The notes: generated from the sequence alone by a model not told the origin. Shown: positions 33,910 through 44,892, numbered from the stretch's first letter. The stretch is DNA of 64,000 nt from Insolitispirillum peregrinum (GCF_900156605.1 NZ_FTOA01000001.1:186001-250000), one strand, 5' to 3'. Translations and numbers: made by a program.

Positions 33910-35076
33910 GTGAAACCGGCCAACAGTGTTCTGTCGTCCTACGGGACCACCATTTTCGAAGTGATGAGCGGCCTTGCCCAGCAGTATGGCGCGGTCAATC
34001 TGGGGCAGGGCACCCCGGAAGGACTGGAGCCGCAGGACATCATCGACTGCGCCGCCCGTCACATGACCAGCGGCCCGCACCAGTACCCCAGCATGTTCGG
34101 GGTGCCCGAGCTGCGGCAGGCGATTGCGGCCCATGATCAGGCCTATTACGGGCTGGATCTCGACTGGCGCAGCGAAGTGATGATCACCTCGGGGGCGACC
34201 GAGGCGCTGGCCGACTGCCTGTTCGGGCTGATCGAGCCGGGTGACGAGGTGGTGCTGTTTGAACCGCTTTATGACAGCTATCTGCCGATCATCCGCCGGG
34301 CGGGGGGCATCCCGAAGCTGGTGCGCCTGGCGCCGCCGGAATGGGCGATCCCCGATCAGGAGCTGGCCGCCGCCTTTTCCGATCGGACCAAACTGGTGGT
34401 GATCAACACGCCAGCCAATCCATGCGCCAAGGTGTTCACCCGCGCCGAGCTGACCCGCATCGCCGAGCTGGCAACCGCCCATGATGCGATCGTGCTGTGC
34501 GATGAAGTCTATGAGCATCTGGTGTTTGACGGTCTGGAGCATGTGCCGGTGATGACCCTGCCGGGGATGCGCGAGCGGTGCGTGCGCATCGGATCGTTCG
34601 GCAAGGTGTTTTCGATCACCAACTGGAAGGTTGGCTATATCGTGGCGTCACCGCTGTTGATGCAGGCGATTGCCAAGACCCACCAGTTCATCACCTTCAC
34701 CACCCCGGCAGCGACCCAGCAGGCGGTGGCGTGGGGGCTGCAAAACCGCGATGATTATGTGCGCGGGCTGGCGGCCCAGTTGAGCGTGCGCCGCGACCAG
34801 TTGTCGGCTGGGTTGGCCGGGCTGGGCTTCCGGCCTTTGGTGGCGCAGGGGACCTATTTCCTGTCGGCGGATTTTTCGGCCCTGTCGACTCTGCCCGACA
34901 GCGAGTTCTGCCAGTATCTGGTGCGCGAGGTCGGGGTGGCGACGGTGCCCATTTCGGCGTTCTACGTTGACCGCCCGGGTCTGGAGGTGCCGCGATCGAC
35001 CATCCGTTTCTGCTTTGCCAAAACGCCGCAGGCGATTGATACCGCCTTGGAACGATTGGCAAAGCTGCGGGTGTGA
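33910..35076 (+). CDS. PLP-dependent aminotransferase class I/II (YbdL/aspartate type)
   Basis: This cytoplasmic fold-type I aminotransferase is 388 residues long. Blocks are NLGQGTPEGLEPQDI, QYPSMFGVPELRQAI, ITSGATEALADCLFGLIEPGDEVV, VINTPANPCAKVFT, LCDEVYEHLVFDG, and GSFGKVFSITNWKVGY with the PLP-binding K232; GTYFLSADFS and STIRFCFAK close the protein. The pattern is closest to methionine/kynurenine-oxoglutarate aminotransferases (YbdL-like), but substrate assignment by eye is unsafe. The start is GTG 33910, supported by GGAGGG eight bases upstream. It is divergent from glnB and followed by tRNA-His. Confidence 0.88.
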   Translation: MKPANSVLSSYGTTIFEVMSGLAQQYGAVNLGQGTPEGLEPQDIIDCAARHMTSGPHQYPSMFGVPELRQAIAAHDQAYYGLDLDWRSEVMITSGATEALADCLFGLIEPGDEVVLFEPLYDSYLPIIRRAGGIPKLVRLAPPEWAIPDQELAAAFSDRTKLVVINTPANPCAKVFTRAELTRIAELATAHDAIVLCDEVYEHLVFDGLEHVPVMTLPGMRERCVRIGSFGKVFSITNWKVGYIVASPLLMQAIAKTHQFITFTTPAATQQAVAWGLQNRDDYVRGLAAQLSVRRDQLSAGLAGLGFRPLVAQGTYFLSADFSALSTLPDSEFCQYLVREVGVATVPISAFYVDRPGLEVPRSTIRFCFAKTPQAIDTALERLAKLRV

Positions 35077-35182
35077 CCGTAACGGCGCCTGTTTTCTGGG
35101 GGTGCTGAAAATTTTTTACAGATTTGTTTTTTTCTGCTTGACGCACCCCCTCCAAAACTATAAAAACCGCTCCACGCCCTGC

Positions 35183-35260
35183 GGCGGGTATAGCTCAGTC
35201 GGTTAGAGCACCTGGTTGTGGTCCAGGGGGTCGTCGGTTCGAATCCGTCTACTCGCCCCA
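35183..35260 (+). tRNA. tRNA-His (GTG)
   Basis: The extra G at position -1 (35183) that pairs with C73 identifies tRNA-His. The acceptor GCGGGTA pairs with TACTCGC (one G-U), the anticodon stem CCTGG pairs with CCAGG, and the anticodon GTG is at 35218-35220. CCA is encoded. The T-stem GTCGG/CCGTC has a T-T mismatch at its second pair. Confidence 0.95.
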
Positions 35261-35344
35261 TCTTCCCGCGAAAGCGGAGCCGCTCTTAGGTTACGGGAAA
35301 TCACTTCGGTGATCTTCGTAAGACCAGAGACGGCAACAGACAAA

Positions 35345-35376
35345 ACGCACTCCGGGAAATCGGGGTGCGTTTTTCT
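35345..35376 (+). terminator. Rho-independent terminator after tRNA-His
   Basis: ACGCACTCCG pairs with CGGGGTGCGT, followed by TTTTTC. On the other strand AAAACGC also gives a short T-tract, so it may also stop hrpB transcription. Confidence 0.85.
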
Positions 35377-35449
35377 TTTTCCCTTTGGCGCAATTGCCGG
35401 AAGACCTGCACCCCAACTGCATGCCGGGGCACAGACGCTCTTCCGTCCC

Positions 35450-37978
<2,529 letters not shown>

Positions 37979-38143
37979 GGGACTCCGGGGGGCAAATAAT
38001 CAGGATGCGGGGCTTGGGGGATGGCGCAGCATCGGCTATGGTGCGCCCCATCGTCTGCCAGCTTTCCCCGTCCGGCGCAACTGTCGCTGCGGCCCGGCTG
38101 TCGGCTCTTTCAAACGCTCGCGCTTTGGGATACCGTCCGCACC

Positions 38144-38509
38144 ATGACTGACACATCCATTCCGTCCCTTTTGTACCGGCTGGTTCACGCTGCCGACTGG
38201 CAGGCGGCTGCCGGTGCTGGCGCCTATCGTGGCGCGGCCCATGATCTGGCCGATGGCTTTGTCCATATGTCGACGGCTGAACAAGTGCCCGGAACTGCCG
38301 CGCGCTATTATCAGGGGCTGCCGGATATCCTGCTGCTGACCCTCGACAGTGCCCGGCTGCACGGCGAGGTGAAAATGGAACCGTCCACCGGCGGCAAGCT
38401 GTACCCGCATCTGTACGGTGACATCCCGCTGGAAGCGGTGCTGGCTGTCGAACCGTTGAAGCTTGATTCCGAGGGGCAGTTGGTCGTCCCCTATCTGCGC
38501 GGAGTGTGA
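38144..38509 (+). CDS. DUF952 family protein
   Basis: This 121-residue, probably cytoplasmic protein begins LLYRLVHAADWQAAAGAGAY and has DLADGFVHMSTAEQVPGTA and GGKLYPHLYGDIPLEAVLAV, the typical DUF952 blocks. A fold related to glutathione-S-transferase C-terminal or ADP-ribosyl-like folds has been proposed for relatives; I assign no function. ATG 38144 gives the expected length. It ends four bases before the pyrD start codon, and DUF952-pyrD adjacency is common in alphaproteobacteria. Confidence 0.85.
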   Translation: MTDTSIPSLLYRLVHAADWQAAAGAGAYRGAAHDLADGFVHMSTAEQVPGTAARYYQGLPDILLLTLDSARLHGEVKMEPSTGGKLYPHLYGDIPLEAVLAVEPLKLDSEGQLVVPYLRGV

Positions 38510-38513
38510 AACC

Positions 38514-39575
38514 GTGGTTTTTGATCCCTACCGCGTCGCCGGTCCCCTGTTGCGCAGGATGGATGCGGAGACCGCCCACCGGCTGGCCATCAAGGCGCTG
38601 AAGGCCGGTCTGGCCGGTCGGCAGTCCACCGCCGATGATCCGCGTCTGGCGGTGTCCCTGTGGGACCGCCGCTTTACCAACCCGGTCGGTCTGGCTGCCG
38701 GTTTTGACAAGAATGCCGAAGCCCCCGATGCCCTGCTGGGGCTGGGGTTCGGCTTTGTCGAAATTGGCGGGGTGACGCCGCGTCCACAGCCGGGCAACCC
38801 GCGTCCGCGCGTGTTCCGTCTGCCGGACAACGGGGCGGTGATCAACCGGATGGGCTTTAACAATGACGGTCTGGAGGTGGTGCGCGAGCGTCTGCGCCGC
38901 CGTCGCCGTCATCCGACCGGCCTGCTGGCGGTCAATCTGGGCAAGAACAAGGACACCGAAGATGCCGCCAGCGACTATGAAAAGGGCGCGGCGGCCTTTG
39001 GTGAGCTGGCCGATTTTCTGGTGATCAACGTCTCCAGCCCCAACACGCCGGGCCTGCGTGCCTTGCAGGGCCGCGAGCCGCTGATCGAAATCATCCGCCG
39101 CACCCAGGCGCCGCTGAAGACCCTGAGCCGCCGACCGCCGCTGTTGCTGAAAATCGCCCCCGACCTGACCGAAGCCGACGAGGCCGACATTGCCGAGGTG
39201 GCGGTCAGCGAACAGCTTGACGGGCTGATTGTCTCCAACACCACCCTGGCCCGGCCCGACAGCTTGCGCGGCGATGCCAAAGGCGAAACCGGCGGCCTGT
39301 CCGGCAAGCCGCTGTTCGGCCCGTCCACCGCCCTGCTGGGGCGGATGTATCAGCGGACGGACGGCAAGATTCCGTTGGTCGGGGTCGGTGGTATTGCCTC
39401 CGGGGCCGATGCCTATGCCAAAATCCGCGCCGGGGCTTCGCTGGTGCAGTTGTACACCGCGCTGATCTATCAGGGTCCGTCGCTGGTGCAGACCCTGAAA
39501 CGTGACCTGCTGGCCTGTCTGGAACGGGACGGCTTTTCTTCTGTATCCGAGGCCGTGGGGGCCGATTTCCGATGA
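38514..39575 (+). CDS. pyrD: Dihydroorotate dehydrogenase, class 2 (quinone)
   Basis: This FMN enzyme oxidises dihydroorotate to orotate and passes electrons to membrane quinone in de novo pyrimidine synthesis. The amphipathic N-terminus (DPYRVAGPLLRRMDAETAH) fits membrane association. FMN and substrate blocks are GLAAGFDKNAEAPDAL, VEIGGVTPRPQPGNP, INRMGFNNDG, NVSSPNTPG with the class 2 catalytic S175, ISNTT-like IVSNTTLARP and VGVGGIASGADAY. GTG 38514 is the preferred start, with GGAG nine bases upstream and the expected 353 residues. The stop overlaps the next start (ATGA). Confidence 0.95.
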   Translation: MVFDPYRVAGPLLRRMDAETAHRLAIKALKAGLAGRQSTADDPRLAVSLWDRRFTNPVGLAAGFDKNAEAPDALLGLGFGFVEIGGVTPRPQPGNPRPRVFRLPDNGAVINRMGFNNDGLEVVRERLRRRRRHPTGLLAVNLGKNKDTEDAASDYEKGAAAFGELADFLVINVSSPNTPGLRALQGREPLIEIIRRTQAPLKTLSRRPPLLLKIAPDLTEADEADIAEVAVSEQLDGLIVSNTTLARPDSLRGDAKGETGGLSGKPLFGPSTALLGRMYQRTDGKIPLVGVGGIASGADAYAKIRAGASLVQLYTALIYQGPSLVQTLKRDLLACLERDGFSSVSEAVGADFR

Positions 39576-40516
39576 TTACCAAACTTCGCCCGCATCGTTT
39601 GGGGGCCGATGGCCTGCCGGTTGACGAATGGGGGATGCCGCATGTGTCGGTGCCGCGCCTGCTGCCCGGTGTGCGGGCGGCGGCGTTTCAGTACGATACC
39701 TTTATCCTCGACCTGTGGGGGGTGATCCACGACGGTGCGCAAGCCTTCCCGCATTCACGGGAAACGCTGCGTCGGCTGAAGGATGCCGGCTGCAAGACCA
39801 TGCTGTTGTCCAATGCGCCGCGCCGGGCGCATGTGCTGATTGCCCAGATGGATGGCTTCGGGATCGAGCGTGATCTCTATGGCGAGGTGATGTCGTCGGG
39901 CGAAGCGGTGCGGCAGGCGATGCTCGACCGCACCGATCCGTTCTTTGCCGCGCTGGGCAGCGTCTGTTATCACCTCGGCCCCGAACGCGACCGGTCGATC
40001 TTTGAAGACGTGCCGGTGACCATTACCGACCGTCTGGACGAGGCCGAGTTCATCGTCAACACCGGGCCGGTGGATTTTGCCGATGACGTTGGCACCTATG
40101 AGTCGGTGCTGGCCGCCGGGGTGGCCCGTGACCTGCCGATGGTGTGCGCCAACCCCGACCGGGTGGTGATCCGGCTGGGCCAGCGCATCATCTGCGCCGG
40201 GGCTCTAGCGGACCGCTATGCCGAGCTGGGCGGGCGGGTTGCCATGCGCGGCAAGCCGGATGCGGCTGTTTACGAGCTGTGCCTGAAGGTGCTGGGCAGT
40301 CACCCCTATCGCACGGCGGTGGTGGGTGATGCGCTGGAAACCGACATGCGCGGTGCGGCCAACGCCGGTCTGTCGGGCATCTGGGTTACTGGTGGCATCC
40401 ATGCAAAGGAAGTGGATGGCGCCTATGGCAAGCCAGGCGACCCGGCGATGATGGCCGAGCTGTGCCGCCGCCATGATCTGGCCCCGACGGCGGCGCTGTC
40501 GGGCTTTATCTGGTAA
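39572..40516 (+). CDS. HAD-superfamily class IIA phosphatase (TIGR01459 type)
   Basis: This cytoplasmic HAD hydrolase of the NagD/sugar-phosphatase type is 314 residues long. The nucleophile motif reads ILDLWGVIHDG, the tryptophan variant typical of this subfamily. Motif II is MLLSNAPRRA, and motifs III/IV are RGKPDAAVYELCL and VVGDALETDMRGAANAGL. The cap spans about 110-220. The start overlaps pyrD by four bases, so it is translationally coupled; the pairing suggests a role in nucleotide or phosphate-ester housekeeping, but this is inference. A strong terminator follows. Confidence 0.87.
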   Translation: MITKLRPHRLGADGLPVDEWGMPHVSVPRLLPGVRAAAFQYDTFILDLWGVIHDGAQAFPHSRETLRRLKDAGCKTMLLSNAPRRAHVLIAQMDGFGIERDLYGEVMSSGEAVRQAMLDRTDPFFAALGSVCYHLGPERDRSIFEDVPVTITDRLDEAEFIVNTGPVDFADDVGTYESVLAAGVARDLPMVCANPDRVVIRLGQRIICAGALADRYAELGGRVAMRGKPDAAVYELCLKVLGSHPYRTAVVGDALETDMRGAANAGLSGIWVTGGIHAKEVDGAYGKPGDPAMMAELCRRHDLAPTAALSGFIW

Positions 40517-40544
40517 CCAGCGGTCCCATCAGGCTTTTCTGATC

Positions 40545-40600
40545 TACCCCCCCTGCTGCAATTGGATGTTTTCCAGTCGCTCGCAGGGGGGTATCTTTTT
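40545..40600 (+). terminator. Rho-independent terminator after the HAD gene
   Basis: TACCCCCCCTGC pairs with GCAGGGGGGTA (40583-40593) across a 26-base loop, followed by TCTTTTT. Confidence 0.8.
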
Positions 40601-40636
40601 GGATATGGTACCCGAAGAGACAAGAAGGACGCAGAG

Positions 40637-41326
40637 ATGCTGGAGTGGATGGGATTCAGTGATGCGGTGGCGGTCGGCTGGTTCCTGTTTCTGTGGGTTG
40701 GCTATACGTGGTATGCCGATCTCAGTTCGGCCCATGCCCGCAGCATCGGTGCGGCGATGAACCTGCGGCGTCATGCCTGGATGATGCAATCCTTGCGACG
40801 CGATGGCCGTATCGTGGACAGCAATATTCTGGGAAACCTGCTGACCGGGGTCGGTTTCTTCGCTTCGACGACCATTTTTGTTCTGGGTGGCCTGATTGCC
40901 ATGCTGGGGGTGGCCGAACAGGGGGCCGAAGCCTTGTCCCACCTGCCGCTGACCCAACCGACGCAGGCAACCGCGTGGGAGGTCAAGGTCGTTTGCCTGC
41001 TGGTGATTTTCATCTATGCGTTCTTTAAATTTGCCTGGGCGTTCCGGCTGGCCAATTATTGTTCAATTACAGTTGGAACCATGCCGCCTGCGGCTGAGCA
41101 CGACACCCCGGCCGCAATCAAGGCTGCCAATGCCGCTGCCCGGTTGACCAGTTTGTCCGGTCATCACTTTAACCGGGGTCTTAGAGCTTACTTTTTTGCC
41201 TTGGCAGCGTTAGGATGGCTGGTCAACCCGTGGCTGTTTGCCGTGATGACGCTGGGCGTGGTCATCGTACTTTATCGCCGGGAATTTCGTTCGCATGCCC
41301 TTCGTGCCTTGCACGAGAACGCCTGA
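40637..41326 (+). CDS. DUF599 family inner-membrane protein
   Basis: This is a 229-residue membrane protein with about four transmembrane helices (AVAVGWFLFLWVGYTWYA, FFASTTIFVLGGLIAMLGV, VVCLLVIFIYAFFKFAWAF, and AYFFALAALGWLVNPWLFAV). Conserved DUF599 blocks are FRLANYCSI and the HHFNRGLRAYFF loop. Function is unknown. ATG 40637 (MLEWMGFSD) is preferred over 40562, which falls inside the terminator region. The stop lies in a pair of imperfect direct repeats, GCCTTGCACGAGAACGCC and GCCCTGCACGAGAACGCC (41308-41348). Confidence 0.8.
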   Translation: MLEWMGFSDAVAVGWFLFLWVGYTWYADLSSAHARSIGAAMNLRRHAWMMQSLRRDGRIVDSNILGNLLTGVGFFASTTIFVLGGLIAMLGVAEQGAEALSHLPLTQPTQATAWEVKVVCLLVIFIYAFFKFAWAFRLANYCSITVGTMPPAAEHDTPAAIKAANAAARLTSLSGHHFNRGLRAYFFALAALGWLVNPWLFAVMTLGVVIVLYRREFRSHALRALHENA

Positions 41327-41532
41327 TCGTGCCCTGCACGAGAACGCCTTACCCTGAGCTGACCCCTGACCCGGGTGGCTTTGTACGTCGGATACCAAAA
41401 AAACTGCACCTGTTGTCCTTTAGAACCAGTGAGTTTCTTGGAATATACAGGCAAAATACCCAACTATTCAGCAAAGCCTGCTTTCACGCAGGGTCGCAAT
41501 GTGGTTTTCAGGATGTCTTGGACGGAAAAAGC

Positions 41533-42549
41533 ATGAGCAAATCCGCGCCTCCCGTATCCGCGTCTCTGGACGCTCACCAGTTGGCAGGTATCCTGCTGAC
41601 CATGATTGACGAGGTGCGGAGCACCATTACCGGGGCCGTCTCGCAGTCATTGGGTGAAACCATTGGTCAGCAGGTGCAAACTCTGGTCAATGATCAACTG
41701 CGCACGATCATTGCAGAGGAAGTTCGCTCTGCCGTTCGTGAAGCGCTGAGCGAAGCTCCTCTGCAACAGGCTGCGCCGATGGCCGCAATGTCAGAGGTGG
41801 TGCGCGACGCCAACACCGGTGCGCCGCCCGAAGCCCTGCAGGCGATGGCTCAGGAAGCTGCCTATCAGATGGCGCAGGAAATGGCCGAGCAGCTTGGGCC
41901 CTACATGGTGAAAAACGTTGCCCATGAAGTCACCGCGCAACTGGCTCCCCTGCTGAGTGGCGGTGATGGCGCGGTGAAGGAGGCGGTAACAGAGGCGGCA
42001 AAGGAGGGCTCGGGCGATTACATGGACCTGATCCATCTCGAGCTGATCGAGCTGCTGGACCGCATCCATGCCACCAAGTCCGAAGTGGCGTCGTTGCGTC
42101 CGTCAATGGGGGCCACCGACCAGATCACCGCCGCCACCATGGAGCTGGAGGCCGTCATTCAGGCCACCGAACAGGCAACCTCCGATATTCTGGAAGCGGC
42201 CGAAGACCTGCAAACCACCGTCGAACGCCTGCGCTCGCCCGAGTTGAAGATGTCCGAAATTCTCGGGATTGCCGAGCATCTGGAAGACTCGGCCACCAAC
42301 ATCCTGATGACCTGTTCGTTCCAGGATCTGACCGGCCAGCGGATCACCGCCGCCGTCAATACCCTGCTGTACGTCGAAGAAAGCCTGACCCGTATCGTCG
42401 AACTGTGGGGCATTACCCAGGGAACGGCGGACTCGAACCTGATGCGCAATGCGCCGGACGATGACCGCCCGGACAAGGACCTGCTGAACGGCCCGCAGAT
42501 GGATGGTGCCGGCGTGTCGCAGGACGATATCGACAAGCTGTTCGGCTAA
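41533..42549 (+). CDS. cheZ: CheZ-like chemotaxis protein phosphatase
   Basis: This 338-residue, mainly helical cytoplasmic protein is predicted to dephosphorylate CheY-P. Its C-terminal half contains MTCSFQDLTGQRITAAVNTL, matching the CheZ catalytic helix with the essential Gln in QDLTGQ. The extreme C-terminus VSQDDIDKLFG looks like a CheY-binding peptide. The N-terminal ~190 residues are coiled-coil, with Gln/Ala/Glu-rich segments, longer than in enterobacterial CheZ. ATG 41533 starts MSKSAPPVSA; upstream sequence in frame from 41215 overlaps the DUF599 gene and is not credible. No che cluster is in the window. Confidence 0.8.
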   Translation: MSKSAPPVSASLDAHQLAGILLTMIDEVRSTITGAVSQSLGETIGQQVQTLVNDQLRTIIAEEVRSAVREALSEAPLQQAAPMAAMSEVVRDANTGAPPEALQAMAQEAAYQMAQEMAEQLGPYMVKNVAHEVTAQLAPLLSGGDGAVKEAVTEAAKEGSGDYMDLIHLELIELLDRIHATKSEVASLRPSMGATDQITAATMELEAVIQATEQATSDILEAAEDLQTTVERLRSPELKMSEILGIAEHLEDSATNILMTCSFQDLTGQRITAAVNTLLYVEESLTRIVELWGITQGTADSNLMRNAPDDDRPDKDLLNGPQMDGAGVSQDDIDKLFG

Positions 42550-42561
42550 CAAGACATCCCC

Positions 42562-42862
42562 GGCCCGCACAGGCGGGAACCGGTTTTGCGCATCATCACT
42601 GGGGCAGATCAAAAGGTTAGACCAGTGTGCCTGCGCCAGACCATGGTACACGACAGTTGAAGAAGAATGGCGGACTGCCGTCCGCACCTGCCCGGGGGGC
42701 GATGCCCCCGGACCCCCGTTTTTTCTTTTATGATCAAAGAAATGGGGGGCGGAGCCTCAAGGCCCTGGCGAGGTTTGGAGCAGCGCTCCATGATCTTTTT
42801 GTTTTTTGTCGTGTACCGTGACGTCACATTTAACGCACACTGGTCCAGGGCGTGCGGGGACA
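42562..42862. repeat. R1-R2-R3 composite repeat
   Basis: Partial R1 (GGCGGGAACCGGTTTTGCGC), then R2 left arm TTAGACCAGTGTGCCTGCG, then R3 from GGTACACGACAGTTG to TTGTCGTGTACCGTGA with internal GGGGGGCGATGCCCCC, TTTCTTTTATGATCAAAGAAA and GGAGCAGCGCTCC hairpins, then CGTCA and the R2 right arm TTTAACGCACACTGGTCC. R3 is in the same place in R2 as at 15892. It fills the whole gap before the YqeB-like gene, so that gene's promoter is probably inside repeat DNA. Confidence 0.88.
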
Positions 42863-42879
42863 CAGCAGGGGCGCAAGGG

Positions 42880-43734
42880 ATGGATGCCTATGGCATATCG
42901 GTGATTGTGCGGGGAACTGGCGAATACGGCTCGGCCATTGCGCGCGAGTTGTTTCTGGCCGGGAATGCGGTGGTATTGCAACAAAGCACACCGCCTGCTG
43001 AAATCCGTCGTCTCCGTTGCTTTAGTGATGCCTGGTTCTGTTCTCCCGGACCTTTTGCGATGGCCAGCCTGAGCGGTGCCCAGCTGGAGGGCGTCTTTGC
43101 CCGTCGGGTGGACAGCCCGGCGACCCTGACCGCCTGTCTGGGACGGCGCGAGGCCATTCCGCTGGCCGCCATGCCGCTGGAGCATGTGATCAGTGCCTGG
43201 CCATGGGCTGTTCTGGTTGATGCCCGGATGCTGAGGGCACCGGCAAAGCCTCAACGCCATCTTGCGGGGCTGACCATCGGGTTGGGGGGCGGCTTTCTGG
43301 GGGGCGAAACGGTTGATCTGGTGATTGGCTGTGACGATCAGAACCCCGGCGCGTTCGTTCCCACCGGTCACTGTCTGCCATTCCCGCAAGAAGAAAGTGG
43401 TCCCCTGCGCACGGTGTGCCGGGCGCCGCATGATGGCATCTTTCACACGGCGGCGCGGATTGGTGATCGGGTGTCACCGGGCGAAACGATCGGTTGGGTG
43501 GGGGCCAGCGAAATCCGTATCCCCGACCATGCGCCGCAGAACAGCCTGATCCGTGGCTTGCCCCGTGACGGGGCAACGGTGCGGGATAGTGACGAAATTC
43601 TGGATCTGGCTCCACCGGGGAGTCGGGTCAGTGGGGTCAGCGTCAAGGCGCGGACCATCACCCGGGCGGTGATGCTGGCGATTGCCTCGGATGGCGAGCC
43701 GATCCACGATTTCCTGTTGCGTCATTGGCGCTGA
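42880..43734 (+). CDS. YqeB-like molybdenum-hydroxylase accessory protein
   Basis: This 284-residue cytoplasmic protein resembles the EF2563/YqeB family linked to selenium-dependent molybdenum hydroxylases and related to XdhC. Blocks are SVIVRGTGEYGSAIARELFLAGNAVVL with a nucleotide-binding turn, CFSDAWF, WAVLVDARM, LTIGLGGGFLGGETVDLVI and RAPHDGIFHTAARIGDRVSPGE. The family is thought to help mature the enzyme's cofactor. ATG 42880 has GGGG upstream. No molybdenum hydroxylase, selD or xdh gene is in the window, so the partner must be elsewhere. The 3' end overlaps the convergent DMT gene by 13 bases within an 18 bp tandem repeat. Confidence 0.72.
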   Translation: MDAYGISVIVRGTGEYGSAIARELFLAGNAVVLQQSTPPAEIRRLRCFSDAWFCSPGPFAMASLSGAQLEGVFARRVDSPATLTACLGRREAIPLAAMPLEHVISAWPWAVLVDARMLRAPAKPQRHLAGLTIGLGGGFLGGETVDLVIGCDDQNPGAFVPTGHCLPFPQEESGPLRTVCRAPHDGIFHTAARIGDRVSPGETIGWVGASEIRIPDHAPQNSLIRGLPRDGATVRDSDEILDLAPPGSRVSGVSVKARTITRAVMLAIASDGEPIHDFLLRHWR

Positions 43735-44738
43735 GCGGGTTGGGGGCGCTGAGCGGGCTGGGGGCGCTGAACGGGTTGGGCGTACTTTCTGGCTCCGGCG
43801 ACGCAGGCCACGGCGGCGAGCGTCGCCAGCAGCATGGTGCTGCTGACCGTTTCGTGCAGCAGCAGCGCGGCCAGCGCCAGCGCCATGAAGGGTTGGGTCA
43901 ATTGTAATTGCCCGACAGCGGCGATACCACCCTGTGCCAGCCCGCGATACCAGAACATGAACCCGATCAACATGCTGAACAGCGAGACATAGGCCAGCCC
44001 GAGCCATGCCGTGGGGCTGATATGGCTGAACGAGGCTGGCTGGGTCAGCAGCGCCAGTGGTAACATGACCGGCAAGGCCACCAGCAGCGACCAGCAGATG
44101 ACCTGCCAGCCTCCCAGGGTCCGCGACAGGCGCGCGCCTTCAGCATAGCCGAGGCCGCACACAAGGATTGCCGCCAGCATCAGCGCATCGCCGGCCAGCG
44201 ATGCCTCGGCGTTTCCACTCAGCGCATAGCCTGCGACACAGGTCGCGCCCAGAACCGAAAACAGCCAGAACAGGGGCTGGGGCCGTTCCCCGCCACGCAG
44301 AACGGCGAAAATCGCCGTACACAGGGGCAACAGACCGATAAACACAATCGAATGGGCGGAGCTGATCTGCTGCAAGGCCAGTGCGGTCAACAGCGGGAAA
44401 CCGACCACCACCCCCAACGCTCCCAGTGCCAGAGACGGCACATCGGCAGCCCGTGGGCGAGGCTGACGCCGCAGCAGCAACAGGGCGCACCCCAGCAGCG
44501 CCGCAATCGAGGCACGGGCGCAGGTCAGAAATGTGGGATCAAAATCGATCACTGCCACCCGCGTTGCAGGCAGTGACCCGGCAAAAATCGCCACCCCCAA
44601 AAATCCGTTGATCCAGCCGCTAGACCAGCGTGCGTTAAACCTGACGCAGGCACGCTGGTCTAACCTTTTGTTCTGTCGCATTGTTTTTGCGAAAACCGGT
44701 TCCCGTTTTTCGCACAATGCTCTGGTCGTTTTGTCCAT
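43722..44738 (-). CDS. EamA/DMT-family exporter with repeat-encoded N-terminus
   Basis: This inner-membrane metabolite exporter has two EamA repeats and about ten helices (INGFLGVAIFAGSLPATRVAV, FLTCARASIAALLGCALLL, FIGLLPLCTAIFAVLRGGE, LTQPFMALALAALLLHETVSS). It is divergent from a MocR regulator, so MocR probably controls it. The credible start is ATG 44738, with AAAGG upstream (MDKTTRAL...); from there the frame runs through a complete R1-R2 repeat before reaching the first helix. No ATG lies between the repeat and helix 1, only TTG and GTG codons. Either ~34 residues are encoded by the repeat, or the native start was displaced. The C-terminus ends in repeated Gln-Arg-Pro units. Confidence 0.78.
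   Translation of the reverse strand: MDKTTRALCEKREPVFAKTMRQNKRLDQRACVRFNARWSSGWINGFLGVAIFAGSLPATRVAVIDFDPTFLTCARASIAALLGCALLLLRRQPRPRAADVPSLALGALGVVVGFPLLTALALQQISSAHSIVFIGLLPLCTAIFAVLRGGERPQPLFWLFSVLGATCVAGYALSGNAEASLAGDALMLAAILVCGLGYAEGARLSRTLGGWQVICWSLLVALPVMLPLALLTQPASFSHISPTAWLGLAYVSLFSMLIGFMFWYRGLAQGGIAAVGQLQLTQPFMALALAALLLHETVSSTMLLATLAAVACVAGARKYAQPVQRPQPAQRPQPAQRQ
43727..43780. repeat. Three 18 bp tandem repeats at a convergent gene overlap
   Basis: GGCGCTGAGCGGGTTGGG is repeated three times (43727-43744, 43745-43762, 43763-43780) with one or two changes. It encodes the C-terminal Pro-Gln-Pro-Ala-Gln-Arg repeats of the DMT protein on the minus strand and contains the YqeB stop codon on the plus strand. 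Confidence 0.93.
44621..44724. repeat. Intact 104 bp R1-R2 unit inside the DMT reading frame
   Basis: The R2 hairpin TAGACCAGCGTGCG...CGCACGCTGGTCTA is uninterrupted here, showing the empty R3 target (AACCTGACGCAGG). R1 follows, TTTTTGCGAAAACCGG... to CGCACAATGCTC. Length equals 26597-26700. Confidence 0.93.
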
Positions 44739-44837
44739 GGTCGGGGCCTTTTGCCTTCTGTGGTCTTCTTGTGAGGGAGACTGTCGGGGACAGACAGAGC
44801 AATAAAGCATTGTGGAACTGGTCATGCCAGATACGGT

Positions 44838-44887
44838 CCAGTACAATTGGAAAGAACTGTTATGGATGTAAGGCCAGTACGATTGGA
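44838..44887 (+). promoter_or_regulatory. Direct-repeat MocR operator
   Basis: CCAGTACAATTGGA (44838-44851) and CCAGTACGATTGGA (44874-44887) are direct repeats 36 bases apart (start to start) in the divergent region, the second ending six bases before the MocR start. MocR regulators bind such paired direct repeats. Confidence 0.7.
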
Positions 44888-44892
44888 GACCC

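Noticed and set aside
41215-41532. Extended N-terminus of the CheZ-like protein
   Set aside because: It overlaps the DUF599 gene and gives basic, cysteine-containing sequence unlike the helical body; ATG 41533 fits.
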